Assembly: GCF_015191005.1 (NCBI RefSeq)
Contig: NZ_CP040442.1
Coordinates: 1,426,001-1,490,000 of the forward strand
Reading direction: 5' to 3'
From: Kaistella flava (ex Peng et al. 2021)
GTDB lineage: Bacteria; Bacteroidota; Bacteroidia; Flavobacteriales; Weeksellaceae
DNA length: 64,000 bases
Of the stretch, positions 1 through 8,192 are shown one piece after another; positions within the stretch are counted from its first letter, which is position 1, and every line of letters starts with the position of its first letter. Position numbers and translations under genes: made by a program. A model generated the notes under the pieces. It worked only from the letters and a program-made list of their open reading frames with translations, did no database searches and was not told the DNA's origin.

Positions 1-210
1 GAAGTGCGTTGGAATTCCTTTAGTGTTCAAATATTCGAAAATCAAGGTGGTAATGGCATTATTCATTTCCCCTTTTAAATCGAAATTTCCTTTTTTTTGT
101 GCATTGAAAGCGGTTGCGTCATCTTTAAAACGGACAATCACTTCATTGGGATTATCAGTTTCGAAAACTTGCTTTGCCTTTCCTTCATAAAGCATTGCTC
201 CTTTTGTCAT
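1..210 (-). CDS. purC: SAICAR synthase, N-terminal part (cut by window edge)
   Basis: This is the first 70 codons of phosphoribosylaminoimidazole-succinocarboxamide synthase, which joins aspartate to CAIR with ATP in de novo purine synthesis in the cytosol. The ATG is at 210 and the reading frame is open to base 1. The opening residues [16 protein letters not shown] carry the EGKAK signature of the family N-terminus, followed by the conserved stretch [16 protein letters not shown]. It lies on the same strand as purL and purB, but a SatD/DUF3307 pair sits between, so it need not share their transcript. The A-rich leader just upstream resembles those of purL and purB. The identification is firm; the C-terminal part lies outside the window. 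Confidence 0.93.
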   Translation of the reverse strand, partial: MTKGAMLYEGKAKQVFETDNPNEVIVRFKDDATAFNAQKKGNFDLKGEMNNAITTLIFEYLNTKGIPTHF

Positions 211-248
211 TTTTACTTTTTATTTAATTTTTACTTTCTAATTTTTAT

Positions 249-268
249 AATAGGGCCAAAATCCTATT
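249..268 (-). promoter_or_regulatory. Short hairpin in the purC leader
   Basis: The arms AATAGG (249-254) and CCTATT (263-268) can pair in the purC 5' leader. A hairpin of the same kind precedes purL (5664-5680). Both are followed by an A-rich stretch containing AAAAAGTAAAA before or at the ATG. The function is unknown; a transcript-stability or translation role is possible. Confidence 0.35.
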
Positions 269-300
269 CTTTTTTAAATCCCACTTTGTGACTTATGGAA

Positions 301-1002
301 TTAAATTTTCACTAAAATCCCCGTAAGAACTGCGATGCCAAAACTTAGCAAAGTTCCTATTAAGACATACTCTGTAAGTTTCCTTTGTTTTGCTTCTGCT
401 AGATCACTAAATCTGAAAACCGATTTTGCGGCAATCATAAATCCTACTCCTTCCCAATGATCAACCAAAATAAAAACGAAGACTAAAAGTCTTTCTAAAA
501 TTCCAATATACTTTCCAGCATTGACGAGAGATTCTGTTTGTATTTTACTGTGTTCAATGGTAACCGGCGTCCAGATTGAAATAACTGTTTTTATTAGTAT
601 TGAAGATGGAACCGTTAAAAAAACGATTGCGGTGATCAATTCTAAATTTCGAAGATGAAAGAAATCGTCCCATCTGAAATAGGGAAAATAGAAAATCGAT
701 ACTGCTCCAATCACTGAAATATGCGCGATTTGATCGATAAAAAACCAAGTTCTTTTGGTCTTTGCAGTTTGAAAATTCAGTTTTGCCCAATCGATTAAAA
801 AATGAGTAAGTCCGATAATTACAGCAATCCACCACAATTTCAAATTCCATAAAAACACGAATGCAAGCACCGTATGCAACAAAATATGAATGTATAAATA
901 GATACTCCCGCCCTTTTTCTTCTCTTTATCGGCCACCCAAGAATTAGGCTGAAGAATAAAATCTCCTAATAAATGTGCCAATATGAGAGGAATAAAAATC
1001 AT
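301..1002 (-). CDS. DUF3307 family membrane protein
   Basis: This 233-aa integral membrane protein of the DUF3307 family opens with the family hallmark HLLGDFILQ (residues 10-18). Several hydrophobic helices follow, including a second motif LTHFLIDWAK near residue 85, and the C-terminus has two more membrane segments. Its biochemical role is not established. Its ATG directly abuts the stop codon of the upstream SatD-family gene (TAAATG), so the two are almost certainly cotranscribed and translationally coupled. SatD/DUF3307 pairs are recurrent in Bacteroidota and other bacteria, which supports a functional link between them. I cannot say whether the protein is a transporter or an anchor. Confidence 0.85.
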   Translation of the reverse strand: MIFIPLILAHLLGDFILQPNSWVADKEKKKGGSIYLYIHILLHTVLAFVFLWNLKLWWIAVIIGLTHFLIDWAKLNFQTAKTKRTWFFIDQIAHISVIGAVSIFYFPYFRWDDFFHLRNLELITAIVFLTVPSSILIKTVISIWTPVTIEHSKIQTESLVNAGKYIGILERLLVFVFILVDHWEGVGFMIAAKSVFRFSDLAEAKQRKLTEYVLIGTLLSFGIAVLTGILVKI

Positions 1003-1608
1003 TTATAATTCTGATATTTTTTTCCTGAAAAACTGATCAGTTTCGTGAATCAAGTCGAAGTTTGCTCGTTTAAGCCTTTGACTAACTGAAGATTGAGTAA
1101 TATTCAATTCTTTTGCAAGGTCGTCCTGCGTCAATTCTGAATTGCATAATAACTGATGAATAATTTCGGCAGTTGCAACGGTCCAATTATCAAAATCAAT
1201 GGAAGCCCATTTGAAAAGGATATTCAGATCTCGATTTACTTTTTCATTTTCAGTTTGAATTGCTAATGTTCTTCCCTGAGATTTGATGTCGGTCAATAAT
1301 CTTCCAGAATTCACATAAGCAGAGCCGTTTGATTCGGTAATTTTTTCAGATTGAAATACTTCATTTCCAATCCCGATCGCAAGACGAACATCCAGATTTT
1401 CAAAACTCCTGATGAGCGATTTTAAAAGAAGCGCTCTATGGAACACTTGATCTACACTGCATTTTAATTGAAACTCATCGCCTCTGTATACTTCCCAATT
1501 TTGGGGCGTCGTTGACCACGTTCCCATTAAATCTTTCAATTTTGGAAGCCATGTTTCAACATCTGATTTTTGAGAATTAATAATATCTCCAGTGATAATC
1601 GCAATCAT
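1003..1608 (-). CDS. SatD family protein with C-terminal helix-turn-helix
   Basis: This 201-aa protein begins with MIAIITGDIINSQKS, the conserved start of the SatD family. A mixed alpha/beta domain with YRGDEFQL near residue 41 runs to about residue 140. The C-terminal 50 residues form a helix-turn-helix (LTQDDLAKELNITQSSVSQRL), so the protein probably binds DNA. It is the first gene of a two-gene unit with the DUF3307 protein. The roughly 130 bp upstream of its ATG hold seven copies of a TTATAAG-type motif, which suggests autoregulation by this HTH (inference). The family is named for an acid-resistance locus in Streptococcus; the function here is not known. Confidence 0.8.
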   Translation of the reverse strand: MIAIITGDIINSQKSDVETWLPKLKDLMGTWSTTPQNWEVYRGDEFQLKCSVDQVFHRALLLKSLIRSFENLDVRLAIGIGNEVFQSEKITESNGSAYVNSGRLLTDIKSQGRTLAIQTENEKVNRDLNILFKWASIDFDNWTVATAEIIHQLLCNSELTQDDLAKELNITQSSVSQRLKRANFDLIHETDQFFRKKISEL

Positions 1609-1616
1609 GTTACAAA

Positions 1617-1743
1617 TATAAGCAATAATCCTTATAAATTAAAAATATAAGGCAAACACCTTATAATGTTTTGTTAAAATTTAAACCAAATTATAAGTCA
1701 ATTCACTAATATATGATGAATATAAGCAAATTGACTTATAATT
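1617..1743. promoter_or_regulatory. TTATAAG operator cluster upstream of the satD-like gene
   Basis: TTATAAG/CTTATAA-like heptamers occur near 1617, 1631, 1646, 1661, 1691, 1720 and 1735. The last part forms a perfect 15-bp inverted repeat, AATTATAAGTCAATT at 1689-1703 against AATTGACTTATAATT at 1729-1743. The cluster lies directly upstream of the gene starting at 1608, so it is a likely operator region, possibly for the HTH of that gene. Confidence 0.5.
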
Positions 1744-1800
1744 AAAATCTAATTTCCTTTAAATAATAATTAAAGTTATTTTAAAGTCTTTCGAAACATT

Positions 1801-1937
1801 TACCGCAAAAGACACAAAAGTTTTCTTTTAAAAGCCATTCAAAAGAATGCAAAACGTGCATGAATTGTTATTCTTACTTTTTGCACACTTTTGAAAATCC
1901 TTTTTGTTGGATTTATCTTTTGCCTCTTTTGCGGTTA
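1801..1937. repeat. Palindromic dispersed repeat (MITE-like)
   Basis: The left arm TACCGCAAAAGACACAAAAG (1801-1820) is the imperfect complement of the right arm CTTTTGCCTCTTTTGCGGTTA (1917-1937), with about 96 bp between. There is no coding potential. The form is that of short inverted-repeat elements found scattered between genes in flavobacterial genomes. It sits between purL and the satD-like gene. Confidence 0.45.
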
Positions 1938-1959
1938 AAAAATTTACATTTTAAGACCT

Positions 1960-4900
1960 TTATTTGAAATACTCAACTCCGTTTTTAAAGATATTATGAT
2001 AATTCGCAGTCGGAATATTTTTCATCAAACCTTCAGCAAAACGTTCTGGATGCCCCATTCTTCCAAATATTTTACCGGATTTAGAAGTGATTCCTTCAAT
2101 TCCGAATAGTGAGTTATTTGGATTGAATGGCATTCCGTGCGCAATTTTTCCGTCGTGATCAATATACTGAGTTGCAATCTGACCATTTTCATACAATTCC
2201 TGAATCACCTTTTCAGAAGCCATAAATCGACCTTCACCATGCGAAATCGGAATTGTGAAGACCTGATCTTTCATTCCTTTTAACCAAGGAGAATCGTCAT
2301 TGATGACTTTCACATCGACCATTTGAGAAATATGACGACCAATTGCGTTATGCGCTAAAGTCGGCGAATCTGCATCTAAATCTCTTATCTCACCATAAGG
2401 CAACAAACCAGATTTTACTAAAGCCTGGAATCCATTACAGATTCCGAGAATCATTCCGTCACGTTCCAATAATTGATGAACTGCATTTTTCATCTTCTCA
2501 TTTTTTAAAACATTGACGATGAATTTTGCAGAACCGTCGGGTTCATCTCCGGCAGAAAAACCACCCGATAAAACTAAAATTTGAGACTGATTAATTTCCG
2601 AAATCCAAGCATCCAAACTTTCATTTAAAAGTTGATGATTGAGATTAATTAAGGGTAATCCTGAAACTTCAGCACCTTCTTTTCTAAAGGCATTTTGAGT
2701 TTCATATTCACAATTCGTTCCCGGGAAAATCGGTGCAAAAACTTTCGGTTTTGCTAATTGATGTTTGATAATATGAATCGTTCTTGGTTGAATAGAATTC
2801 AATTTTGAATCAATTTCAACAACCATTTTCGTTTTTTCTTTGGTTGGGAAAAGTTCTTCAAAAGTTCCTTTCCATATTTCAAGTAGTTTTTCGATATTGA
2901 ATTCAAAACCACTGATTTTCAATTTATTCGAATTTAACACTTCACCAATAACTTGAAGTAAATCATTTTCTAAATCCTCTGAACTTTCTATGATTAAACT
3001 TCCAATATTCTTTGTTAAAAGTAAATCTTCATCTACTTTAATTTCTGCTCCAAGATGATTACCAAAACTCATTTTTGAAAGAGCAACTGCAACTCCACCC
3101 TCTTTAATCGTCTTCACTGAAACAATCTTTTTCGACTTAATATTCTCAAATATAAAATCAAATATCTGTTTCAAATCTTGATAATTCGGCATCCCATTTT
3201 CTTGCGAAATATGGTTGAATAAGTACAATTTATTTCCGGCCTTTTTGAACTCAGGTGAAATGATATTTTTCTTTTCTCCATTCGCACAGGCAAAAGAAAT
3301 CAACGTCGGCGGAACGTGAATATCCTGAAAACTTCCACTCATTGAATCTTTACCGCCAATCGCAGCCAATTCGAAATTCATCTGCGCATCATACGCTCCA
3401 AGCAAAGAAGCCAACGGTTTCCCCCACTTCTCCGGTTGATTTCCTAACTTCTCAAAATACTCCTGGAAACTCAAACGGATATTTTTATAATCACCGCCCA
3501 TCGCAACAATCTTGGCAATACTTTCAACCACAGCATTCGCAGCGCCAACTAAAGAGTTTTGAGACGATATATCGGCATCAAATCCCCAACTTGCCAAAGA
3601 TACTGTTTCAATATTTTTAGCGTTTAAAATAGGCAGCGTTTGCACACTTCCTTCCATTTCCGTTAACTGATGTTTTCCACCAAACGGCATCGCTACTGAA
3701 GTTCCACCGACAGAAGCGTCGAACATTTCCGCCAAACCTTTTTGAGATGCTACATTATTACTGGAAAGTATTTTTAAAAACGCTTCCTCACTGAACTTTA
3801 TAATTTGATTTTCAATAGGTTGCAAGTGTGACACTTCAGCATGCTGGGTTTTCGCACAACCATTGGTATCCAAAAACGCTCGGCTTAAATCAACGATTTT
3901 ATTTCCTTGCCAGAACATTTGCATCCTACCAGAATCGGTTACTTTAGCAACTTCTACGGCTTTTATATTTTCTTTTTCACAGAACCTGATGAATTTTTCT
4001 TTGTCTTTTGCTTCAATAACAACTGCCATTCTTTCTTGGGATTCAGAAATCGCAAGTTCAGTTCCATTTAAACCTTCATATTTCAAAGGCAATATATCGA
4101 GGTTAATTTCCAGTGAATCAGCAATTTCACCGATTGCAACTGAAACTCCACCTGCACCAAAATCGTTTGATTTTTTAATTAAAGTCGTTACTTCCGGATT
4201 TCTAAAGAGTCTTTGAATTTTGCGTTCTTCAACTGCATTTCCTTTCTGAACTTCGGTTGACAAAGTATGAATCGAGGTTTCATCCTGAACTTTAGAACTT
4301 CCACTTGCGCCACCAACTCCGTCTCTTCCAGTTGCGCCACCTAATAAAATTACGAGATCACCATTTTGTGGTTGCTCTCTTTTAACCCAATCTTTTTTAA
4401 CGGCTCCAACCACAAAACCAACTTCCATTCGTTTTGCTTTGTAGCCATCGTGGTAAATTTCATTGACTGAAGTCGTGGCTAAACCAATTTGATTTCCATA
4501 AGAAGAATAACCATTTGCGGCTTGTTTCGTAATCGTTCGTTGCGGAAGTTTACCTGCCAAAGTTTCAGAAATAGGCTCTAAAACATCGGCTGCTCCAGAC
4601 AATCTCATCGCTTGATACACGAAAGCACGTCCAGACAAAGGATCACGAATTGCGCCACCTAAACAAGTTGATGCACCACCAAAAGGTTCAATTTCAGTTG
4701 GGTGATTATGCGTTTCATTTTTAAATAACAAATACCACGGTTCTTTTTTACCATCAAATTCTGCTTCGATCTCAATCGTACAAGCATTTATTTCATCTGA
4801 AACAACAAGGTTCTCCAATTTACCTGTCTTGTGGAAATATCTTGCACAAACTGTCGCTAAATCCATTAAAGAAACCGGTTTCGCTTCTCTACCTAAGAAT

Positions 4901-5649
4901 TTTCTCTTCTCTAAATAATCATTAAATATCGTTTCTAAAGTCGATTTAAAAGAATCATTAAACTGAATATCAGTTAGTTCAGTTTCGAAAGTCGTATGTC
5001 GACAATGATCACTCCAATACGTATCGAGAACTTTCAATTCTGTTTCTGTTGGATTTCTATTTTCGGCTTTAAAGTAATTTTGAATAAATTGTAAATCATC
5101 AATATCTAAAGCAAAACCATGATTGTCATAAAATGCTTTTAATTCTTCTGCAGAAAAGTCATTGAAACCTTCATGAACAATAACCGGATCAGGAGTTTCT
5201 TCCGCTGGAATTTCCAACTTCAATAAATCTTTAACCTGCGATTCCACTTTGTTAATCAAATGATTTTTAATCACTTCTACTTCAGATTCAGAAACTCCGA
5301 ATAATTCGATTAGTTTTCCACTTCTCACCTTACCATTCTCATTTTCAGTCAATAATGCAATACACTGTTGCGCTGAATCTGCGCGTTGATCATATTGACC
5401 AGGCAAATATTCGGTTGCAAAATGAGTGTTTTTTGCGGGATTCTCTTCATGCAAAATATCGGTCACCGGATCAACAAAAGTACTGTTGATGACCTTTGAA
5501 AACTCATTGTCATTAACACCGAAAACATCATACACATTATAGACTTTAACATCTTTAATCGTCGGAACGATATTTTTTATCTCATTAAAAACCTGAGGAC
5601 TTTCAACATCGAAAATTCCTTTTTTTTCTACGAAGATTCTTTTTTTCAT
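1960..5649 (-). CDS. purL: Phosphoribosylformylglycinamidine synthase (fused large form)
   Basis: This 1229-aa enzyme converts FGAR, glutamine and ATP to FGAM in purine synthesis. The length is that of the single-chain form, with synthetase and glutaminase in one polypeptide. The order is an N-terminal PurS-like region, a linker with the SDHCRHTTFETEL motif (about residue 213), two AIR synthase-like halves (LLFKNETHNHPTEIEPFGGA in the first), and a C-terminal class I glutamine amidotransferase. That last domain has GGFSAGDEPDGSAKF, the nucleophile motif ILGICNGFQAL and the HGEGRF histidine motif. The ATG at 5649 follows an A-rich leader. purB lies 124 bp upstream on the same strand, separated by a terminator, so the two are probably transcribed separately. 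Confidence 0.97.
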   Translation of the reverse strand: MKKRIFVEKKGIFDVESPQVFNEIKNIVPTIKDVKVYNVYDVFGVNDNEFSKVINSTFVDPVTDILHEENPAKNTHFATEYLPGQYDQRADSAQQCIALLTENENGKVRSGKLIELFGVSESEVEVIKNHLINKVESQVKDLLKLEIPAEETPDPVIVHEGFNDFSAEELKAFYDNHGFALDIDDLQFIQNYFKAENRNPTETELKVLDTYWSDHCRHTTFETELTDIQFNDSFKSTLETIFNDYLEKRKFLGREAKPVSLMDLATVCARYFHKTGKLENLVVSDEINACTIEIEAEFDGKKEPWYLLFKNETHNHPTEIEPFGGASTCLGGAIRDPLSGRAFVYQAMRLSGAADVLEPISETLAGKLPQRTITKQAANGYSSYGNQIGLATTSVNEIYHDGYKAKRMEVGFVVGAVKKDWVKREQPQNGDLVILLGGATGRDGVGGASGSSKVQDETSIHTLSTEVQKGNAVEERKIQRLFRNPEVTTLIKKSNDFGAGGVSVAIGEIADSLEINLDILPLKYEGLNGTELAISESQERMAVVIEAKDKEKFIRFCEKENIKAVEVAKVTDSGRMQMFWQGNKIVDLSRAFLDTNGCAKTQHAEVSHLQPIENQIIKFSEEAFLKILSSNNVASQKGLAEMFDASVGGTSVAMPFGGKHQLTEMEGSVQTLPILNAKNIETVSLASWGFDADISSQNSLVGAANAVVESIAKIVAMGGDYKNIRLSFQEYFEKLGNQPEKWGKPLASLLGAYDAQMNFELAAIGGKDSMSGSFQDIHVPPTLISFACANGEKKNIISPEFKKAGNKLYLFNHISQENGMPNYQDLKQIFDFIFENIKSKKIVSVKTIKEGGVAVALSKMSFGNHLGAEIKVDEDLLLTKNIGSLIIESSEDLENDLLQVIGEVLNSNKLKISGFEFNIEKLLEIWKGTFEELFPTKEKTKMVVEIDSKLNSIQPRTIHIIKHQLAKPKVFAPIFPGTNCEYETQNAFRKEGAEVSGLPLINLNHQLLNESLDAWISEINQSQILVLSGGFSAGDEPDGSAKFIVNVLKNEKMKNAVHQLLERDGMILGICNGFQALVKSGLLPYGEIRDLDADSPTLAHNAIGRHISQMVDVKVINDDSPWLKGMKDQVFTIPISHGEGRFMASEKVIQELYENGQIATQYIDHDGKIAHGMPFNPNNSLFGIEGITSKSGKIFGRMGHPERFAEGLMKNIPTANYHNIFKNGVEYFK

Positions 5650-5663
5650 TTTTACTTTTTATA

Positions 5664-5680
5664 ATAGGAGTTCATCCTAT
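5664..5680 (-). promoter_or_regulatory. Short hairpin in the purL leader
   Basis: ATAGGA (5664-5669) pairs with TCCTAT (5675-5680) in the 5' leader of purL. It resembles the hairpin upstream of purC and sits next to the same A-rich segment. A shared post-transcriptional control of purine genes is possible but unproven. Confidence 0.35.
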
Positions 5681-5744
5681 CTTTTGTTAAAGCGTCCTTT
5701 CAGGACTTTATAAGATTCATTTACTTGATAAAAACTATAAAAAA

Positions 5745-5767
5745 AATGCAGCCAAAAAGACTGCATT
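5745..5767 (-). terminator. Intrinsic terminator after purB
   Basis: Read on the minus strand, AATGCAG (5767-5761) and CTGCATT (5751-5745) form a stem followed by a run of T, just after the purB stop at 5774. This is a good rho-independent terminator. Confidence 0.75.
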
Positions 5768-5773
5768 CATTAT

Positions 5774-7201
5774 TTATACTTTAAGGTCGGCTTTTAACCC
5801 GATTAGGTCGGCATACTTTTGCAGAATTGGATTCACTTCATTTTCAATAAACTCCTGCGTCTGAATCGGCGCGAATCCGATGAAGTTTTTCGGGTCAAGC
5901 ACTTCCATCAATTTCGATTTATCGAGTTTTAAGGAGGTGTCGTTCATGATCCTCTCCAGTAAGTCATTTTCCTTGCCTTCTTCTTTCACCTTTTTTGAGG
6001 CTTCCATGGAATGCACGCGGATGGTTTCGTGAATTTCCTGACGGTCACCGCCGGCTTTCACTTCTTCCATAATAATATATTCGGTTGCCATAAAAGGAAG
6101 TTCTTCCATGATATGTTTCTGAATTCTGTTTTCATAAACCACGATTCCGTTCATAATATTATTCCAAATCATCAGAATCGCATCAATTGAAAGAAACGCT
6201 TGTGGAATGGTCAATCTCTTGTTGGCAGAATCATCCAAAGTCCTTTCAAACCATTGGGTAGAAGCGACCATTGCTGAACTTGTCGAAAGTGACATCACGA
6301 ATTTTGCCAAAGCGCCGATTCTTTCCGAACGCATTGGATTTCGTTTGTAAGCCATCGCAGAAGAACCAATTTGATTCTTTTCAAAAGGTTCTTCGATTTC
6401 TTTTAAATTCTGAAGAAGTCTTAAATCGTTCGTGAATTTATGTGCAGATTGCGCAATATTAGAAAGTAAAGCAACAACTTTCGCATCGATTTTTCGATCA
6501 TAAGTTTGACCTGAAACTCCAAATACTTTATCAAAACCAAAACGCTTTGAAAGTTCTTTATCTAAATGTTTTACTTTGGTATAATCGCCATCAAACAATT
6601 CTAAAAAACTTGCGGCTGTCCCGGTCGTTCCTTTTACACCTCTAAATCGTAAAGTTTCAATGAAAAATTCTAATTCTTCAAAATCTAAAACTAAAGACTG
6701 CAACCATAAAGTTGCCCGTTTTCCTACGGTTGTTAACTGTGCCGGTTGATAATGGGTAAAACCTAAAGTCGGCAAATCTTTGTATTGAAGAGCGAAATCA
6801 GCCAGATTTTTCATCACATTGACCAATTGTTTTCTGATCAACAAAAGACCGTCGCGCATCTGAATCAAATCAGTATTATCACCAACAAAAGCCGAAGTGG
6901 CTCCAAGGTGAATAATTCCTTTTGCCAAAGGAGCAGCGTCGCCATACGTGTGAACATGCGCCATCACGTCGTGACGGAATTTTTTCTCGTACACGGCTGC
7001 TTTTTCGTAATCTATTGTTTCGGAGTGTTCTTTAAGCTGAGCGATTTGCTCGTCGGAAATGTCAAGCCCTAAATCTTTTTCGATTTCGGCCAGAGCAATC
7101 CATAATTTTCGCCAGTTTCTAAACTTATTGTTGGGCGAGAAATTATAGAGCATTTCCTCACTTGAATAGCGTTCTTCAAGAGGGTTTTTGTAGGAATTCA
7201 T
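5774..7201 (-). CDS. purB: Adenylosuccinate lyase
   Basis: This 475-aa enzyme cleaves SAICAR to AICAR and adenylosuccinate to AMP, both with release of fumarate. The signature loop of the fumarase/aspartase superfamily is present as GSSAMAYKRNPMRSERIG near residue 290. Other conserved regions are HLGATSAFVGDNTD (about residue 100) and GFTHYQPAQLTTVGKR (about residue 150). The length and start match the bacterial family. Its leader contains the same AAAAAGTAAAA motif seen before purL and purC. It ends in its own terminator before purL. Confidence 0.96.
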   Translation of the reverse strand: MNSYKNPLEERYSSEEMLYNFSPNNKFRNWRKLWIALAEIEKDLGLDISDEQIAQLKEHSETIDYEKAAVYEKKFRHDVMAHVHTYGDAAPLAKGIIHLGATSAFVGDNTDLIQMRDGLLLIRKQLVNVMKNLADFALQYKDLPTLGFTHYQPAQLTTVGKRATLWLQSLVLDFEELEFFIETLRFRGVKGTTGTAASFLELFDGDYTKVKHLDKELSKRFGFDKVFGVSGQTYDRKIDAKVVALLSNIAQSAHKFTNDLRLLQNLKEIEEPFEKNQIGSSAMAYKRNPMRSERIGALAKFVMSLSTSSAMVASTQWFERTLDDSANKRLTIPQAFLSIDAILMIWNNIMNGIVVYENRIQKHIMEELPFMATEYIIMEEVKAGGDRQEIHETIRVHSMEASKKVKEEGKENDLLERIMNDTSLKLDKSKLMEVLDPKNFIGFAPIQTQEFIENEVNPILQKYADLIGLKADLKV

Positions 7202-7257
7202 TCTTTCTTTTACTTTTTACTTGCACAAATTTAAGGAAAATATTTCAGCAATAAAAC

Positions 7258-8064
7258 TTATTTTCGTCCTGTAAATTCCTTCATCGTGTCATAAATTCCA
7301 AAAACATTTTCCATCACCCAATCAAAAGCAGGAATTGGTAAAATCCCTTGAGAAAAGCGAATAAACCAATAAGGAAGAGGCATTGCCAACATTTTAGTTT
7401 GCTTTTCAATGGCTTTAATAATTCGCTCTGAAGTTCTTTCTGGTTCTAAAATCGGAAGTACTTTAGACTTCACGCCATCAAACATTCCTGTATTAATAAA
7501 GAACGGCATAATCGTGGTTACCGAAATATTTTTCTTTAACTGTTTCATTTCCAAACGAACGCTATCACCCCAACCGATTGCCGCCCATTTTGATGCTACA
7601 TAAACCGACATTTTTGGATTGGAAATCAGGCCTGCGGAGGAAGCAATATTACAAATTGCTCCAGAATTCTTCGCAATCATTGCGGGTAAGAACTCCAATG
7701 TAAGGTGCATTGGTGCATTAGAATTGATCAGCATGCTTTTTTCAATCTGCTCATGCGTATGTTCATGGAAATATTTTCCAACTACAATTCCGGCATTATT
7801 GATAAGAATATCAACTGAACCGACTTCGTTTCTTACTCGTTGCGCATTGATTTTAATCTCATCAAGATTGGAGACATCAACTTTATAAGTGAAAATTTCG
7901 CCATCCAGTTTTGAGAATTCTTCTTTGGTTTTGGCTAAACCATCTTCGTTGATATCCCAGATTATTAATTTAGAGCAACCTCTTTCCAGAGATTTACGCC
8001 CCATAATTTTTCCAATTCCGGAACAACCTCCTGTGATGAGTACTATTTTATTTTTAAAATCCAT
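7258..8064 (-). CDS. Short-chain dehydrogenase/reductase
   Basis: This 268-aa Rossmann-fold oxidoreductase is of the classical SDR type. It has the cofactor motif TGGCSGIG (residues 11-18), NNAG (89-92), the catalytic serine near S143, and the YVASK active-site motif (Y155, K159). The C-terminal part (MPLPYWFIRFSQGILPIPAF) is hydrophobic and suggests membrane association or a lipid-like substrate, as in SDRs that act on long-chain or steroid-like ketones. The substrate cannot be told from sequence. It is transcribed divergently from the aldehyde dehydrogenase gene at 8193, which may point to a shared theme of aldehyde or alcohol metabolism (inference). Confidence 0.88.
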   Translation of the reverse strand: MDFKNKIVLITGGCSGIGKIMGRKSLERGCSKLIIWDINEDGLAKTKEEFSKLDGEIFTYKVDVSNLDEIKINAQRVRNEVGSVDILINNAGIVVGKYFHEHTHEQIEKSMLINSNAPMHLTLEFLPAMIAKNSGAICNIASSAGLISNPKMSVYVASKWAAIGWGDSVRLEMKQLKKNISVTTIMPFFINTGMFDGVKSKVLPILEPERTSERIIKAIEKQTKMLAMPLPYWFIRFSQGILPIPAFDWVMENVFGIYDTMKEFTGRK

Positions 8065-8192
8065 ATTACAAAGATGTAAATTATTTTTAAGGTAAATTTG
8101 TTTGGATTAAAAGTTGTTATGCCTTCAGCACAAAAACCTCAAGTTTCTAGATGTAATGCATATTAGATCAACAATTATAAAAAATAAAAGTA

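Noticed and set aside
3342..4216. Long plus-strand frames inside purL
   Set aside because: They are opposite-strand shadows of a well-conserved enzyme gene without independent support.
1..7201. A single purine operon
   Set aside because: A SatD/DUF3307 unit lies between purC and purL, and a terminator separates purB and purL, so joint transcription is unlikely.
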